Part shown: positions 1-5,643 of the stretch, in pieces
Layout of the letters: each line of letters starts with the position of its first letter
Numbering within the stretch: the first letter of the stretch is position 1
Assembly: GCA_024277605.1 (NCBI GenBank)
Contig: JAJRUU010000166.1
Span: forward strand, 1-6,887
From: a bacterium
GTDB taxonomy: Bacteria > SZUA-182 > SZUA-191 > JAJRXT01
Reading direction: 5' to 3'
Length of the DNA stretch: 6,887 nt
Position numbers and translations under genes: made by a program
Notes under the pieces: model-generated
Told to the model about the DNA's origin: nothing
The model's database searches: none
The model's input: only the letters and a program-made list of their open reading frames with translations

Positions 1-36
1 AATTATTTTTCCAATTCCAAAGATAAATTCATCGCC

Positions 37-1761
37 TCATGGCCTATTGTGAACTATGTCCAGTGCTGGTTTATCCCAGAGGATGTGATAAACCTCAGTC
101 TTTCTCAACTTCTTTTCTGGATTATAATGCAGGTGACAATCTTGCACATAAGGGATAAACAAATGTTCAAAAGGCAGGTCCCAATGGCTTAAAAACATGG
201 GTTCCAGCTCATAGCGAATATAGTTGCCCCCCTGTCGGCGGATGCGGGCCAGCATATGTTGCTTTTCCCCTTCATTTGTCGGGATAAACCAGTTGAAGTA
301 TTCATCGGTAATGGCCCAGGTGGGGAGTGAGCTGAAGTTATAGCGAAAGGGAGAGGGTTGGTGTACCTGATAGGCTAGTCGAAATTTAGTGTAGAATTGT
401 AATGCCCGTGCTTCATCTGAATAATAGTAGATAATGTCCTCTGCTTTAGCATGTTCGGCTAAAAAATCAATTATGGCTTCTTGAGAAGAATAAAATGGAG
501 TATATAGCTCTTGTATAAAGTAGTAAGGTTCTGCTTTCAGTAGTATCTGCCAGGGATGGGCCTTTATAGCATTTGTATAGCGTTGGTAAATTCCCGGTTC
601 ATATTTTGCAAATACCAGGGTGGCCGGGTAATACAATATTTCGCTTAATAGGTTAGTAAATAATAAGGCTACGGTTAAAACCACAGCCCACAGTTTTGAT
701 TTTTGGAATACGGCCAGCAGAAGATAAGCGGCCGCCAGGCTTAGGAATGGTAATATCGGGACTGCGTTACGCAATAATATTTCAGGAATAATCAGGGGTT
801 CTATCAGTATTGTGCACAGTGGATATATAAAGCAAAAAAGCTTTAATTGTTGTGCTTTGTTATGTTTATACTGTTTTAGCTCGTTGCGTTTGAATAACAA
901 CCATAAGCCATATCCAATAAACAAAATCAAAGGCACAAAGCGGTTATTTATATCCCTCAGAAAACCCGCATAATTTAACAAGGGACTTGAATGCCTCTCC
1001 GTCCCAAAACCTCCAATAAACTTATAAGTTTCTAAGTAAAGGAAGGATGGGAAAGTAAACAAGAACACCAACAGACTGCAAGCCATGAAATTCCTGGCCT
1101 TGGACCAATTCCACTCTAACAGCAGCATGACTGCCAATGCTATATACAGGTCTGCAAAGGGAATATAGTTTGTATGGTATAGCAGGGTTAATCCCAGGAT
1201 TAAGCAGAACTTACCGCATTTCTCTTCCAGGAAGAAATAGCCATAAACAGCCAGCATGGCAAAAAGAATATTAAGTGGATAATGGCGAAAGGAGCGAGTG
1301 AAAATATAATAGTGGACGTTGAAGGCTACAATAACACAGGCCAGTATTGCCAGCTTACGGTCATGTAGCTTTTTTATCATAAAGTAAAATAATAAAAGTC
1401 CGGCAAAGCCAAATAAAGTGAACCCGGCTCGTAACCAAAAGGTGCTCTTGCCGAATATGGATATGAGCAGGGCGGAATAGTAGTAAGGAAACCAGGGGTG
1501 AGAAGTGAACACCAAATCGTCATTCAGGTTTATTCCATTTACACTGGCGGTAACGTTATCCATCAATCCCCGGCCGTTCCAGGCCTGGGGGATGCCGTAC
1601 GTTAGTATATTATCCCCTAAAATTGCGGTTTCGGATTCATCTACGCCAAAATTTCTGCCCCCCAGATTAGCAAAACAGCCAATTGCAATAACTGCAAACA
1701 ATAACCAGGTAAGCCAATACATCCGATTTTCTTTGTTTATGTCCATGGTGCTAATTATCAT
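37..1761 (-). CDS. Multi-spanning GT-C (GT39/ArnT/PMT-like) glycosyltransferase
   Basis: This 574-residue protein has about ten hydrophobic segments between residues 15 and about 380, then a soluble C-terminal region of about 190 residues rich in aromatic residues. The first membrane segment (15-33) is followed by an extracytoplasmic loop carrying Asp41-Glu42-Ser43, the place where GT-C enzymes carry their catalytic acidic pair. A His88-Pro89-Trp-Phe-Pro-Tyr-Tyr stretch resembles the HPP-type motif of PMT_2/ArnT proteins. Members of this family move a sugar from a polyprenyl-phosphate carrier onto protein, lipid or glycan on the outer face of the membrane. The donor and acceptor cannot be read from the sequence. 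The start is uncertain: Met1, Met6 and Met14 are all possible and none has a convincing ribosome binding site. The gene points away from the rest of the window. Family-level call is firm; specific function is unknown. Confidence 0.8.
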   Translation of the reverse strand: MIISTMDINKENRMYWLTWLLFAVIAIGCFANLGGRNFGVDESETAILGDNILTYGIPQAWNGRGLMDNVTASVNGINLNDDLVFTSHPWFPYYYSALLISIFGKSTFWLRAGFTLFGFAGLLLFYFMIKKLHDRKLAILACVIVAFNVHYYIFTRSFRHYPLNILFAMLAVYGYFFLEEKCGKFCLILGLTLLYHTNYIPFADLYIALAVMLLLEWNWSKARNFMACSLLVFLFTFPSFLYLETYKFIGGFGTERHSSPLLNYAGFLRDINNRFVPLILFIGYGLWLLFKRNELKQYKHNKAQQLKLFCFIYPLCTILIEPLIIPEILLRNAVPILPFLSLAAAYLLLAVFQKSKLWAVVLTVALLFTNLLSEILYYPATLVFAKYEPGIYQRYTNAIKAHPWQILLKAEPYYFIQELYTPFYSSQEAIIDFLAEHAKAEDIIYYYSDEARALQFYTKFRLAYQVHQPSPFRYNFSSLPTWAITDEYFNWFIPTNEGEKQHMLARIRRQGGNYIRYELEPMFLSHWDLPFEHLFIPYVQDCHLHYNPEKKLRKTEVYHILWDKPALDIVHNRP

Positions 1762-2008
1762 TAATCAGGCTGATATTATCAGACCTTTTAAGGTTAATCA
1801 CAAATAAATGATAGACTATTAGGCTATGATGAATCCGGCGGAAGGGTATAAATGTCAACCTGTTGATTAGATAGGTGGGTTAGTGTGATTTTTGAAATGC
1901 TCCTGGAGCCCATATTGTAAGTAATTCTAGCACGATTTTAATATTATTTCAATCGGGGTAGATCTGCAAAAGTGAAATATATATGAATCGTGGACAGTTT
2001 TGGCTGAT

Positions 2009-2102
2009 GGTTCATGTAGGCCTTTGTGGGGAGGGGTGTAGGTCCATGACCTTATCCCCTCCCGTTATTTCGGGCGGGGACGAGCCCCGCCCCTACAGAA
2101 CC
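2009..2102. repeat. 94-bp structured element with terminal inverted repeats and two internal hairpins
   Basis: The ends pair as GGTTC(A)TGTAGG at 2009-2020 with CCTACAGAACC at 2092-2102, an 11-bp inverted repeat with one bulged A. Inside are two GC-rich hairpins. The first has outer arms GGGAGGGG (2029-2036) and CCCCTCCC (2056-2063) and an inner AGGTC-CAT-GACCT (2040-2052). The second is GGGCGGGG-ACGAG-CCCCGCCC (2072-2092), sharing its last base with the outer stem. Together they predict a closed three-way junction on either strand. This architecture and strong local GC content are typical of REP/MITE-like intergenic elements. It carries no gene, and I see no clear target-site duplication. 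It could instead be a regulatory RNA or DNA structure for the gene downstream, but the likely promoter lies after it. Confidence 0.6.
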
Positions 2103-2195
2103 TATTGTATTGTCAGTGATTATGCAAATGACAGCAGTAAAGCTGTCCACGACTCAGGAAATATATTGCTCGATAAACGGCGAAGTTGCTTAAGC

Positions 2196-2224
2196 TTGTT
2201 TTTTTGCTTTTGCCATGCTATATT
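2196..2224 (+). promoter_or_regulatory. Candidate sigma-A promoter for the DAHP synthase gene
   Basis: A -35-like TTGTTT (2196-2201) is followed after exactly 17 bp by TATATT (2219-2224), which matches the -10 consensus at five of six positions. TG at 2216-2217 supplies an extended -10 motif. This would start transcription near 2231 and give a leader of about 65 nt before ATG 2295. The -35 box is weak (three of six). This is a prediction from motif and position only. Confidence 0.45.
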
Positions 2225-2279
2225 TACTTCTCGATTAGTGGTATCTATGAGGCTATTTAGTTATAAGCTGGATATAACC

Positions 2280-2287
2280 AAGGAGAG
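2280..2287 (+). promoter_or_regulatory. Ribosome binding site fixing the aroF start at 2295
   Basis: AAGGAGAG lies 7 nt upstream of ATG 2295, a near-ideal Shine-Dalgarno site and spacing. It matters because the ATG it serves is out of frame with the main DAHP synthase reading frame. The internal in-frame GTG at 2333 is preceded only by GGGAAAGATGAA and has no comparable site. The real start is therefore 2295. Confidence 0.8.
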
Positions 2288-2294
2288 TGGAAAA

Positions 2295-3307
2295 ATGATT
2301 GTCGTGCTTAAAAAAATGCCGGGAAAGATGAAGTGGATAATGTTATTAAAAAAATTGAGGCCTTAGGCTTAGGAATACACATTTCAAAGGGAATAGAACG
2401 AACCATTATTGGGGTGATAGGTGATGAATCCATCATAAGAAATCAACCGCTAGACGCCCTGCCTGGGGTGGAGAAGGTAATGCCGATTTTAAAGCCGTAT
2501 AAGTTAGCAAGTCGAGAATTCAAGCCTGAGAATAGCATTATAGACGTAGATGGGATAGAGATAGGGGGGAATAAGATAGCAGTGATTGCCGGGCCCTGCT
2601 CGGTGGAATCAGTGGATTCACTGGTTGAAATCGCTGCTGGTGTTCAGCATGCCGGAGCTACTCTCCTGCGTGGAGGCGCTTTTAAACCCCGCACTTCGCC
2701 CTATGCCTTTCAAGGCTTGGGAGAGGAAGGATTAAAGTATTTAGATGTGGCCCGCAAGAAAACCGGGCTTAAGGTAATAACCGAATTAATGGATCCTCGC
2801 GAGACCGAACTTCTAGAGAAGTATGCCGATATAATTCAAATAGGCGCCCGAAATATGCAGAATTTCAGGCTGCTGATGGAGGTGGTGCTGCAGAAAAAAC
2901 CAGTGTTGCTGAAGCGAGGTATGAGTTCAACCATCAAAGAGTTATTAATGTCGGCCGAATATATCATGTCCCAGGGTAATTACAATGTTATTTTATGTGA
3001 ACGGGGGATTAGAACGTTTGAGGATTATACCCGCAACACGCTGGACCTAAGCGCTATTCCGGTAATTAAAGAGCTTTCACATCTACCGGTAGTTGTCGAT
3101 CCCAGTCATGCAGTGGGGCGTTGGGAGTTGATACTGCCAATGGCCAAAGCCGCCATTGCCGCCGGGGCGGACGGTTTAATGATCGAGGTGCATAACGATC
3201 CGGGAAGCGCTCTGTGCGATGGGGCTCAATCCTTGTTGCCCAAAAAATTTGCCCAGCTGATGGATGAGGTTAAAGCAGTTGCGCATGCGGTAGGCCGGGA
3301 GATTTAG
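2295..3307 (+). CDS. aroF: 3-deoxy-7-phosphoheptulonate (DAHP) synthase, with an apparent -1 frameshift near the start
   Basis: The enzyme condenses phosphoenolpyruvate and erythrose 4-phosphate to DAHP, the first committed step to chorismate. The body is uninterrupted from 2333 (GTG) to 3307. With one base added in the A run at 2310-2316, the product is 337 residues and begins MIVVLKKNAGKDEVDNVI. An N-terminal ferredoxin-like domain of about 70 residues precedes a TIM barrel. Visible motifs are IAGPCSVES, KPRTSPYAFQGLGEEG, IGARNMQN, LLKRGMSST, VVDPSHAVGRW and IEVHNDPGSALCDG. In the restored numbering the metal ligands are Cys102, His272, Glu298 and Asp309, which as I recall are the Thermotoga maritima numbers. 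As sequenced, frame 0 from ATG 2295 ends at 2366 after 23 codons. A restart at GTG 2333 would give 324 residues lacking the first strand of the regulatory domain. Family call is very secure; whether this copy is functional is open. Confidence 0.93.
2310..2316 (+). other. aroF: A7 homopolymer: frameshift site in aroF
   Basis: Codons 1-7 from ATG 2295 read MIVVLKK and end in AAA-AAA within a run of seven A residues. The next codon in that frame is ATG, leading to an unrelated tail that stops at 2366. In the -1 frame the sequence continues as AAT GCC GGG AAA GAT GAA GTG (NAGKDEV) straight into the DAHP synthase body. The -1 frame has a TAA at 2309-2311, so it cannot be entered from upstream. One missing A explains everything. 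A true mutation, a homopolymer sequencing error, or slippage on the A run would all look like this. Confidence 0.85.
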
Positions 3308-3331
3308 CCCGAAAAATTCGGGTCTTGTTAT
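3308..3331 (+). terminator. Possible weak terminator after aroF, formed by the start of the repeat
   Basis: CCCGAA-AAA-TTCGGG (3308-3322) forms a 6-bp stem with a 3-nt loop one base after the stop codon. It is followed by TCTTGTTAT, a poor U-tract. The same hairpin opens the second repeat copy at 6749, where no gene ends just upstream, so it is primarily part of the repeat. Any terminator role would be incidental. Confidence 0.3.
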
Positions 3332-3445
3332 GGGCAAATCGACATTTAGTTGAAAACTATAAATTTATCAGTTTCCTGATCTACTGCCTCGGGCAAACAA
3401 AGTTTTATTGGACGTTGGCTCGTAAACCTTATCTCACAAGGGATG
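3308..3445 (+). repeat. Dispersed intergenic repeat, copy 1
   Basis: This 138-bp stretch begins one base after the aroF stop codon and matches 6749-6887 with about 13 mismatches and one gap, close to 90% identity. Homology begins sharply in both copies at a hairpin CCCGAA-AAA-TTCGGG. It has no open frame of note and no similarity to a transposase. The matched part ends only because copy 2 runs off the window, so the true right end may lie farther on, anywhere up to the tyrA start. Orientation is given as that of the adjacent genes; the real strand of any transcript is unknown. Confidence 0.85.
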
Positions 3446-3532
3446 TCTTGCAAACCCAGCATAAATTTATGAATAGATCAGGTTAGGTGTGTTGATAATA
3501 GGTATGTATATTGAAACGATCGGGCGTAGCGC
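3446..3532 (+). other. tyrA upstream region
   Basis: This is the rest of the 225-bp aroF-tyrA gap. It holds a perfect 12-bp palindrome CATAAATTTATG (3460-3471) and a -10-like TATATT (3507-3512) without a properly spaced -35. The tyrA ATG has no recognisable Shine-Dalgarno sequence. An in-frame TAG at 3527-3529 rules out a longer tyrA start. Whether tyrA is read from aroF or from its own promoter cannot be settled here. Confidence 0.4.
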
Positions 3533-4387
3533 ATGAGTTTTAAGAAAATAACTATTGTCGGGGTTGGACTCATTGGGGGATCGGTAGGCTTAGCGTGCAA
3601 GAAGAATGGTATAGCCGAGTCCATCACAGGCTTTGGGCGTACGTCGGCACACCTTGAAAAAGCCTTAGAGTTGGGCGCTATAGATTCATACGAGTTAGAG
3701 TTATCCCAGGCGGTTAATAATGCTGATCTGGTGCTATTGTCCACTCCGATGGGAACTATATTTGAACAGTTACCCCACATAATACCACACTTGAAACCCG
3801 GAGCGGTGCTTACCGATGTAGGGAGCACCAAAACCAGGCTGATAGAAGCAGCGGAAGAGCTTATGCCTCAGGGAGTTTACTTCGTGGGCGGGCATCCCAT
3901 TGCCGGCAGGGAAAGCTCAGGGGTTGAAGCGGCCCTGGCAAACCTATTTTGTGGGGCAAAAACTATTCTCACCCCCACCACCGCTACAAACAATGATGCT
4001 TTGGTGCGGGTTAAGGCTTTTTGGGAACAAATTGGTTCCCAGGTGGTGCTTATGGATGCTGAACAACACGATCGTACCTTGGCGGTTATCAGCCATCTGC
4101 CGCACATGGTAGCCTATGCGCTGGTTAATGCGGTGGCTGAGCTCGACAATCACGATAATCAGCTTATAGCGTTATCCGCTGGGGGTTTTAGGGATTTTAC
4201 CCGTATTGCCTCAAGCGATGCAGTGATGTGGCGGGATATTTGCCTTTCTAACTCTCAAGCTATTGCGGGTGTCATTGACCGTTTTCAGCAGGTTTTAGAT
4301 CGCCTAAAGCAGCACATTAAGAGTGGTGACGCTCAAGGCCTACAAAAAGAGTTTGAAGCCGCCCGCCGCGTGAAACAAAAACTATAA
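3533..4387 (+). CDS. tyrA: Prephenate dehydrogenase
   Basis: The enzyme oxidatively decarboxylates prephenate to 4-hydroxyphenylpyruvate on the tyrosine branch after chorismate (some relatives use arogenate). The 284-residue protein opens with a Rossmann fold, GVGLIGGS at 10-17. It continues with STPMG (70-74), TDVGSTK (94-100), the substrate motif GGHPIAGRES (119-128), then His179 and SHLPH (187-191) in the helical dimerisation domain, and AGGFRDFTR (216-224). The length fits the catalytic core alone; the C-terminal ACT domain of Bacillus-type enzymes (about 370 residues) is absent, so feedback control through that domain is not expected. The end of the second strand reads GFGRTS (33-38), without the Asp usual in NAD-specific enzymes, so NADP use is possible. 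It shares direction and pathway with aroF upstream, suggesting an ancestral operon now split by a repeat. Confidence 0.93.
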   Translation: MSFKKITIVGVGLIGGSVGLACKKNGIAESITGFGRTSAHLEKALELGAIDSYELELSQAVNNADLVLLSTPMGTIFEQLPHIIPHLKPGAVLTDVGSTKTRLIEAAEELMPQGVYFVGGHPIAGRESSGVEAALANLFCGAKTILTPTTATNNDALVRVKAFWEQIGSQVVLMDAEQHDRTLAVISHLPHMVAYALVNAVAELDNHDNQLIALSAGGFRDFTRIASSDAVMWRDICLSNSQAIAGVIDRFQQVLDRLKQHIKSGDAQGLQKEFEAARRVKQKL

Positions 4388-4457
4388 CCCAACCACTTGG
4401 GAACCCAACCAGTTGGGAACCCAACCAGTTGGGAACCCAACCAGTTGGGAACCCAAC
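4388..4457. repeat. Tandem array of 16-bp palindromic units (4.4 copies)
   Basis: Directly after the tyrA stop codon the unit CCCAACCAGTTGGGAA occurs four times in perfect register (4388-4403, 4404-4419, 4420-4435, 4436-4451), followed by a partial CCCAAC (4452-4457). Units 2-4 are identical; unit 1 differs by one base (CTTGGG for GTTGGG). Each unit is itself an inverted repeat, CCCAAC-CA-GTTGGG, and the junctions GTTGGG-AA-CCCAAC are inverted repeats too. Any left arm can pair with any right arm on either strand. The minus-strand frame across it is only a translation of the repeat. Confidence 0.9.
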
Positions 4458-4482
4458 AAGCCCGGCAGGTCGGGTTTTATTA
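4458..4482 (+). terminator. Intrinsic terminator after tyrA
   Basis: AAGCCCG (4458-4464), loop GCAGGT (4465-4470) and CGGGTTT (4471-4477) form a 7-bp stem including one G-U pair, running into TTTTATT. It sits right after the tandem palindromes and should end transcription of tyrA. It isolates the downstream phosphatase gene, which then needs its own promoter. Confidence 0.75.
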
Positions 4483-4564
4483 AATGCAAATTGCTATCTA
4501 ACTGAAAAGCTGACCATCTATTTAGTTTCCTATCAATAGTATTAAGGCAAACAACATAAATTTT

Positions 4565-5137
4565 ATGCGCAAACACCTGAGTCCAGCCGTATTTATAGAT
4601 CGAGATGGAACGATAAACGAAGAGGTGAACTATTTAGATCACCCCGATCAATTGCGGTTGTTGCCCCGTTGCGCTGAGGCGATTAAGAAGATAAACCGGC
4701 AGGGTATAAAAACCATAGTGATTACCAATCAATCGGGGATAGCCCGCGGCTATTTTACCGAAAAATCGCTGCACCAGATTCATGATAAACTAGAAAGTTT
4801 GTTGGCTCAGGATGGAGCGCATTTAGACGGTATTTATTTCTGTCCGCATCACCCGGATGATGCTTGTGATTGCCGTAAACCGGCACCAGGTATGCTAAAA
4901 GCTGCATCCAGTGAACATGCTATTGACCTTGCGCAATCTTTTGTGATAGGGGACAAGTTAACTGATGTTAAACTGGCTCAGCGGGTGGGGGCCAAGGGGA
5001 TCCTGGTGCTTACCGGTTACGGTCAGGCGGAGTATGAGTCAGAGAGAGATAAATGGCTGAAACCGCCCGATTATGTTGCTCAAGATATATATGATGCGGT
5101 GGAGTGGATTCTCAGTTTTGCAGATAGGAAGGAATAA
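4565..5137 (+). CDS. gmhB: GmhB-like D-glycero-D-manno-heptose 1,7-bisphosphate 7-phosphatase (HAD superfamily)
   Basis: This 190-residue HAD phosphatase has the family's usual length. Motif I is FIDRDGTIN with Asp12 and Asp14 as nucleophile and acid/base. Motif II is TNQSG (54-58), motif III uses Lys105 in CRKPAPGM, and motif IV is GDKLTD (129-134). The zinc site typical of GmhB and histidinol-phosphatase relatives is present: Cys93, His95, Cys101 and Cys103 in CPHHPDDACDC, with a shorter loop between the pairs than in the E. coli enzyme. GmhB removes the 7-phosphate during ADP- or GDP-heptose synthesis for LPS core or S-layer glycan. The related histidinol-phosphatase activity cannot be excluded, as no other heptose or histidine gene is visible. 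The start at ATG 4565 gives a normal N-terminus but only a weak, distant ribosome binding site. It appears cotranscribed with the gene 3 bp downstream. Confidence 0.85.
   Translation: MRKHLSPAVFIDRDGTINEEVNYLDHPDQLRLLPRCAEAIKKINRQGIKTIVITNQSGIARGYFTEKSLHQIHDKLESLLAQDGAHLDGIYFCPHHPDDACDCRKPAPGMLKAASSEHAIDLAQSFVIGDKLTDVKLAQRVGAKGILVLTGYGQAEYESERDKWLKPPDYVAQDIYDAVEWILSFADRKE
5126..5133 (+). promoter_or_regulatory. Ribosome binding site of the flavodoxin-like gene, inside the end of gmhB
   Basis: AGGAAGGA lies 7 nt before ATG 5141 and overlaps the last codons of gmhB, whose stop is at 5135-5137. This placement supports translation of the two genes from one message. Confidence 0.7.
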
Positions 5138-5140
5138 AAC

Positions 5141-5617
5141 ATGGCTAAGGTATTAGTTGTTTATTACTCGCGGAGCGGCAACACTGAAAAAATGGCTCAA
5201 TTGGTGGCAGAAGGGGCTGAATCTAAAGGGGCTCAGGTTAAGTTAAAGTCCGTGCAAGAGGTTATGGTGGATGAGTTATTGGATTATGATGCGCTGATAG
5301 TCGGCTCGCCCACCTACTATGGCACCATGGCAGCTGAACTAAAGGCGCTGTTTGATGAAAGCGTGAAGTTCCACGGTAAATTGGAGGGCAAAGTAGGGGC
5401 GGCCTTTGCTTCAGCGGCTAATATCGGCGGTGGTAATGAGACCACCATCCTTGAAATCCTGCACGTAATGTTGGTGCATGGAATGATCATTCAGGGGATC
5501 CCCCGCGGTGACCATTATGGGCCGGTATCCATTGGGACGCCTGATGAGCGGGCCAGTAAACAATCCATACGGCTTGGGGAACGAGTGGCTGTGTTGGCTG
5601 AGAAACTGGCGGATTAA
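5141..5617 (+). CDS. Flavodoxin-fold, WrbA-like FMN-binding protein
   Basis: This 158-residue protein has a single flavodoxin-like fold. The N-terminal strand VLVVYY is followed by the FMN phosphate-binding loop SRSGNTEKM (10-18). GSPTYYGTM (55-63) matches the second FMN-contact loop of WrbA/NAD(P)H:quinone oxidoreductases. SAANIGGGNETT (91-102) corresponds to the third loop. It is shorter than classical WrbA (about 198 residues), so I call it WrbA-like rather than wrbA. The family members are soluble electron carriers or quinone and flavin reductases; this one's partner is unknown. It has a strong ribosome binding site and follows gmhB by 3 bp, although no functional link between the two is evident. 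Confidence 0.85.
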   Translation: MAKVLVVYYSRSGNTEKMAQLVAEGAESKGAQVKLKSVQEVMVDELLDYDALIVGSPTYYGTMAAELKALFDESVKFHGKLEGKVGAAFASAANIGGGNETTILEILHVMLVHGMIIQGIPRGDHYGPVSIGTPDERASKQSIRLGERVAVLAEKLAD

Positions 5618-5643
5618 TTACTTCGCCTCAAATAAAGAGGGGT

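Larger units (their letters stand above)
1762..2294. other. 533-bp intergenic region between divergent genes
   Basis: No convincing gene lies here. The region separates the minus-strand glycosyltransferase from the plus-strand DAHP synthase and should hold both promoters. Visible items are a 13-bp palindrome CTGATATTATCAG (1770-1782) just upstream of the glycosyltransferase, a small inverted repeat TCAAC-CT-GTTGA (1855-1866), the large structured element at 2009-2102, a hairpin GACAGC-N6-GCTGTC (2130-2147), and a candidate promoter at 2196-2224. I looked for a T-box leader, common for aromatic amino-acid genes in Bacillota, and found no specifier stem or AGGGTGG-like antiterminator sequence. 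Confidence 0.6.

Noticed and set aside
1830..1858. Perfect TTGACA on the minus strand (1858 to 1853), a possible -35 for the glycosyltransferase
   Set aside because: At 16-18 bp spacing the -10 positions (GATTCA/ATTCAT) match the consensus poorly, so no promoter is called.
1899..1909. GCTCCTGGAGC palindrome
   Set aside because: The loop is too small for a full stem and there is no T-tract or repeated partner, so it is likely chance.
1762..2294. T-box or other amino-acid-responsive leader upstream of aroF
   Set aside because: No AGGGTGG-type T-box sequence or antiterminator stem with a terminator could be found before ATG 2295.
1983..2366. A 127-residue plus-strand open frame running into the aroF start
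   Set aside because: It crosses the 94-bp hairpin element and reads low-complexity, Cys/Arg-rich sequence with no recognisable domain and no good ribosome binding site. Its last 23 codons are merely the frame of the aroF ATG.
3391..3420. GGGCAAAC followed by GGACG and GGC in the repeat, recalling a cyclic-di-GMP-I (GEMM) riboswitch core
   Set aside because: The conserved GACGCAAAGCC segment, the GNRA loop and its receptor are missing, and the neighbouring genes do not fit. A covariance-model search would settle it; a significant hit would revive the idea.
3490..3500. TGTTGATAATA shared with 6660-6670
   Set aside because: It follows repeat copy 1 but precedes copy 2, so it is not part of the repeat; an AT-rich 11-mer match is not convincing.
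3478..3831. Open minus-strand frame overlapping the tyrA start
   Set aside because: It is a shadow of the secure tyrA frame, with no family resemblance and no ribosome binding site.
4382..4576. A 64-residue minus-strand frame with repeated GSQLVGFPTGWVPNWL-like peptides
   Set aside because: The peptide repeat is a translation of the 16-bp palindrome array; the frame has no ribosome binding site and lies between plus-strand genes.
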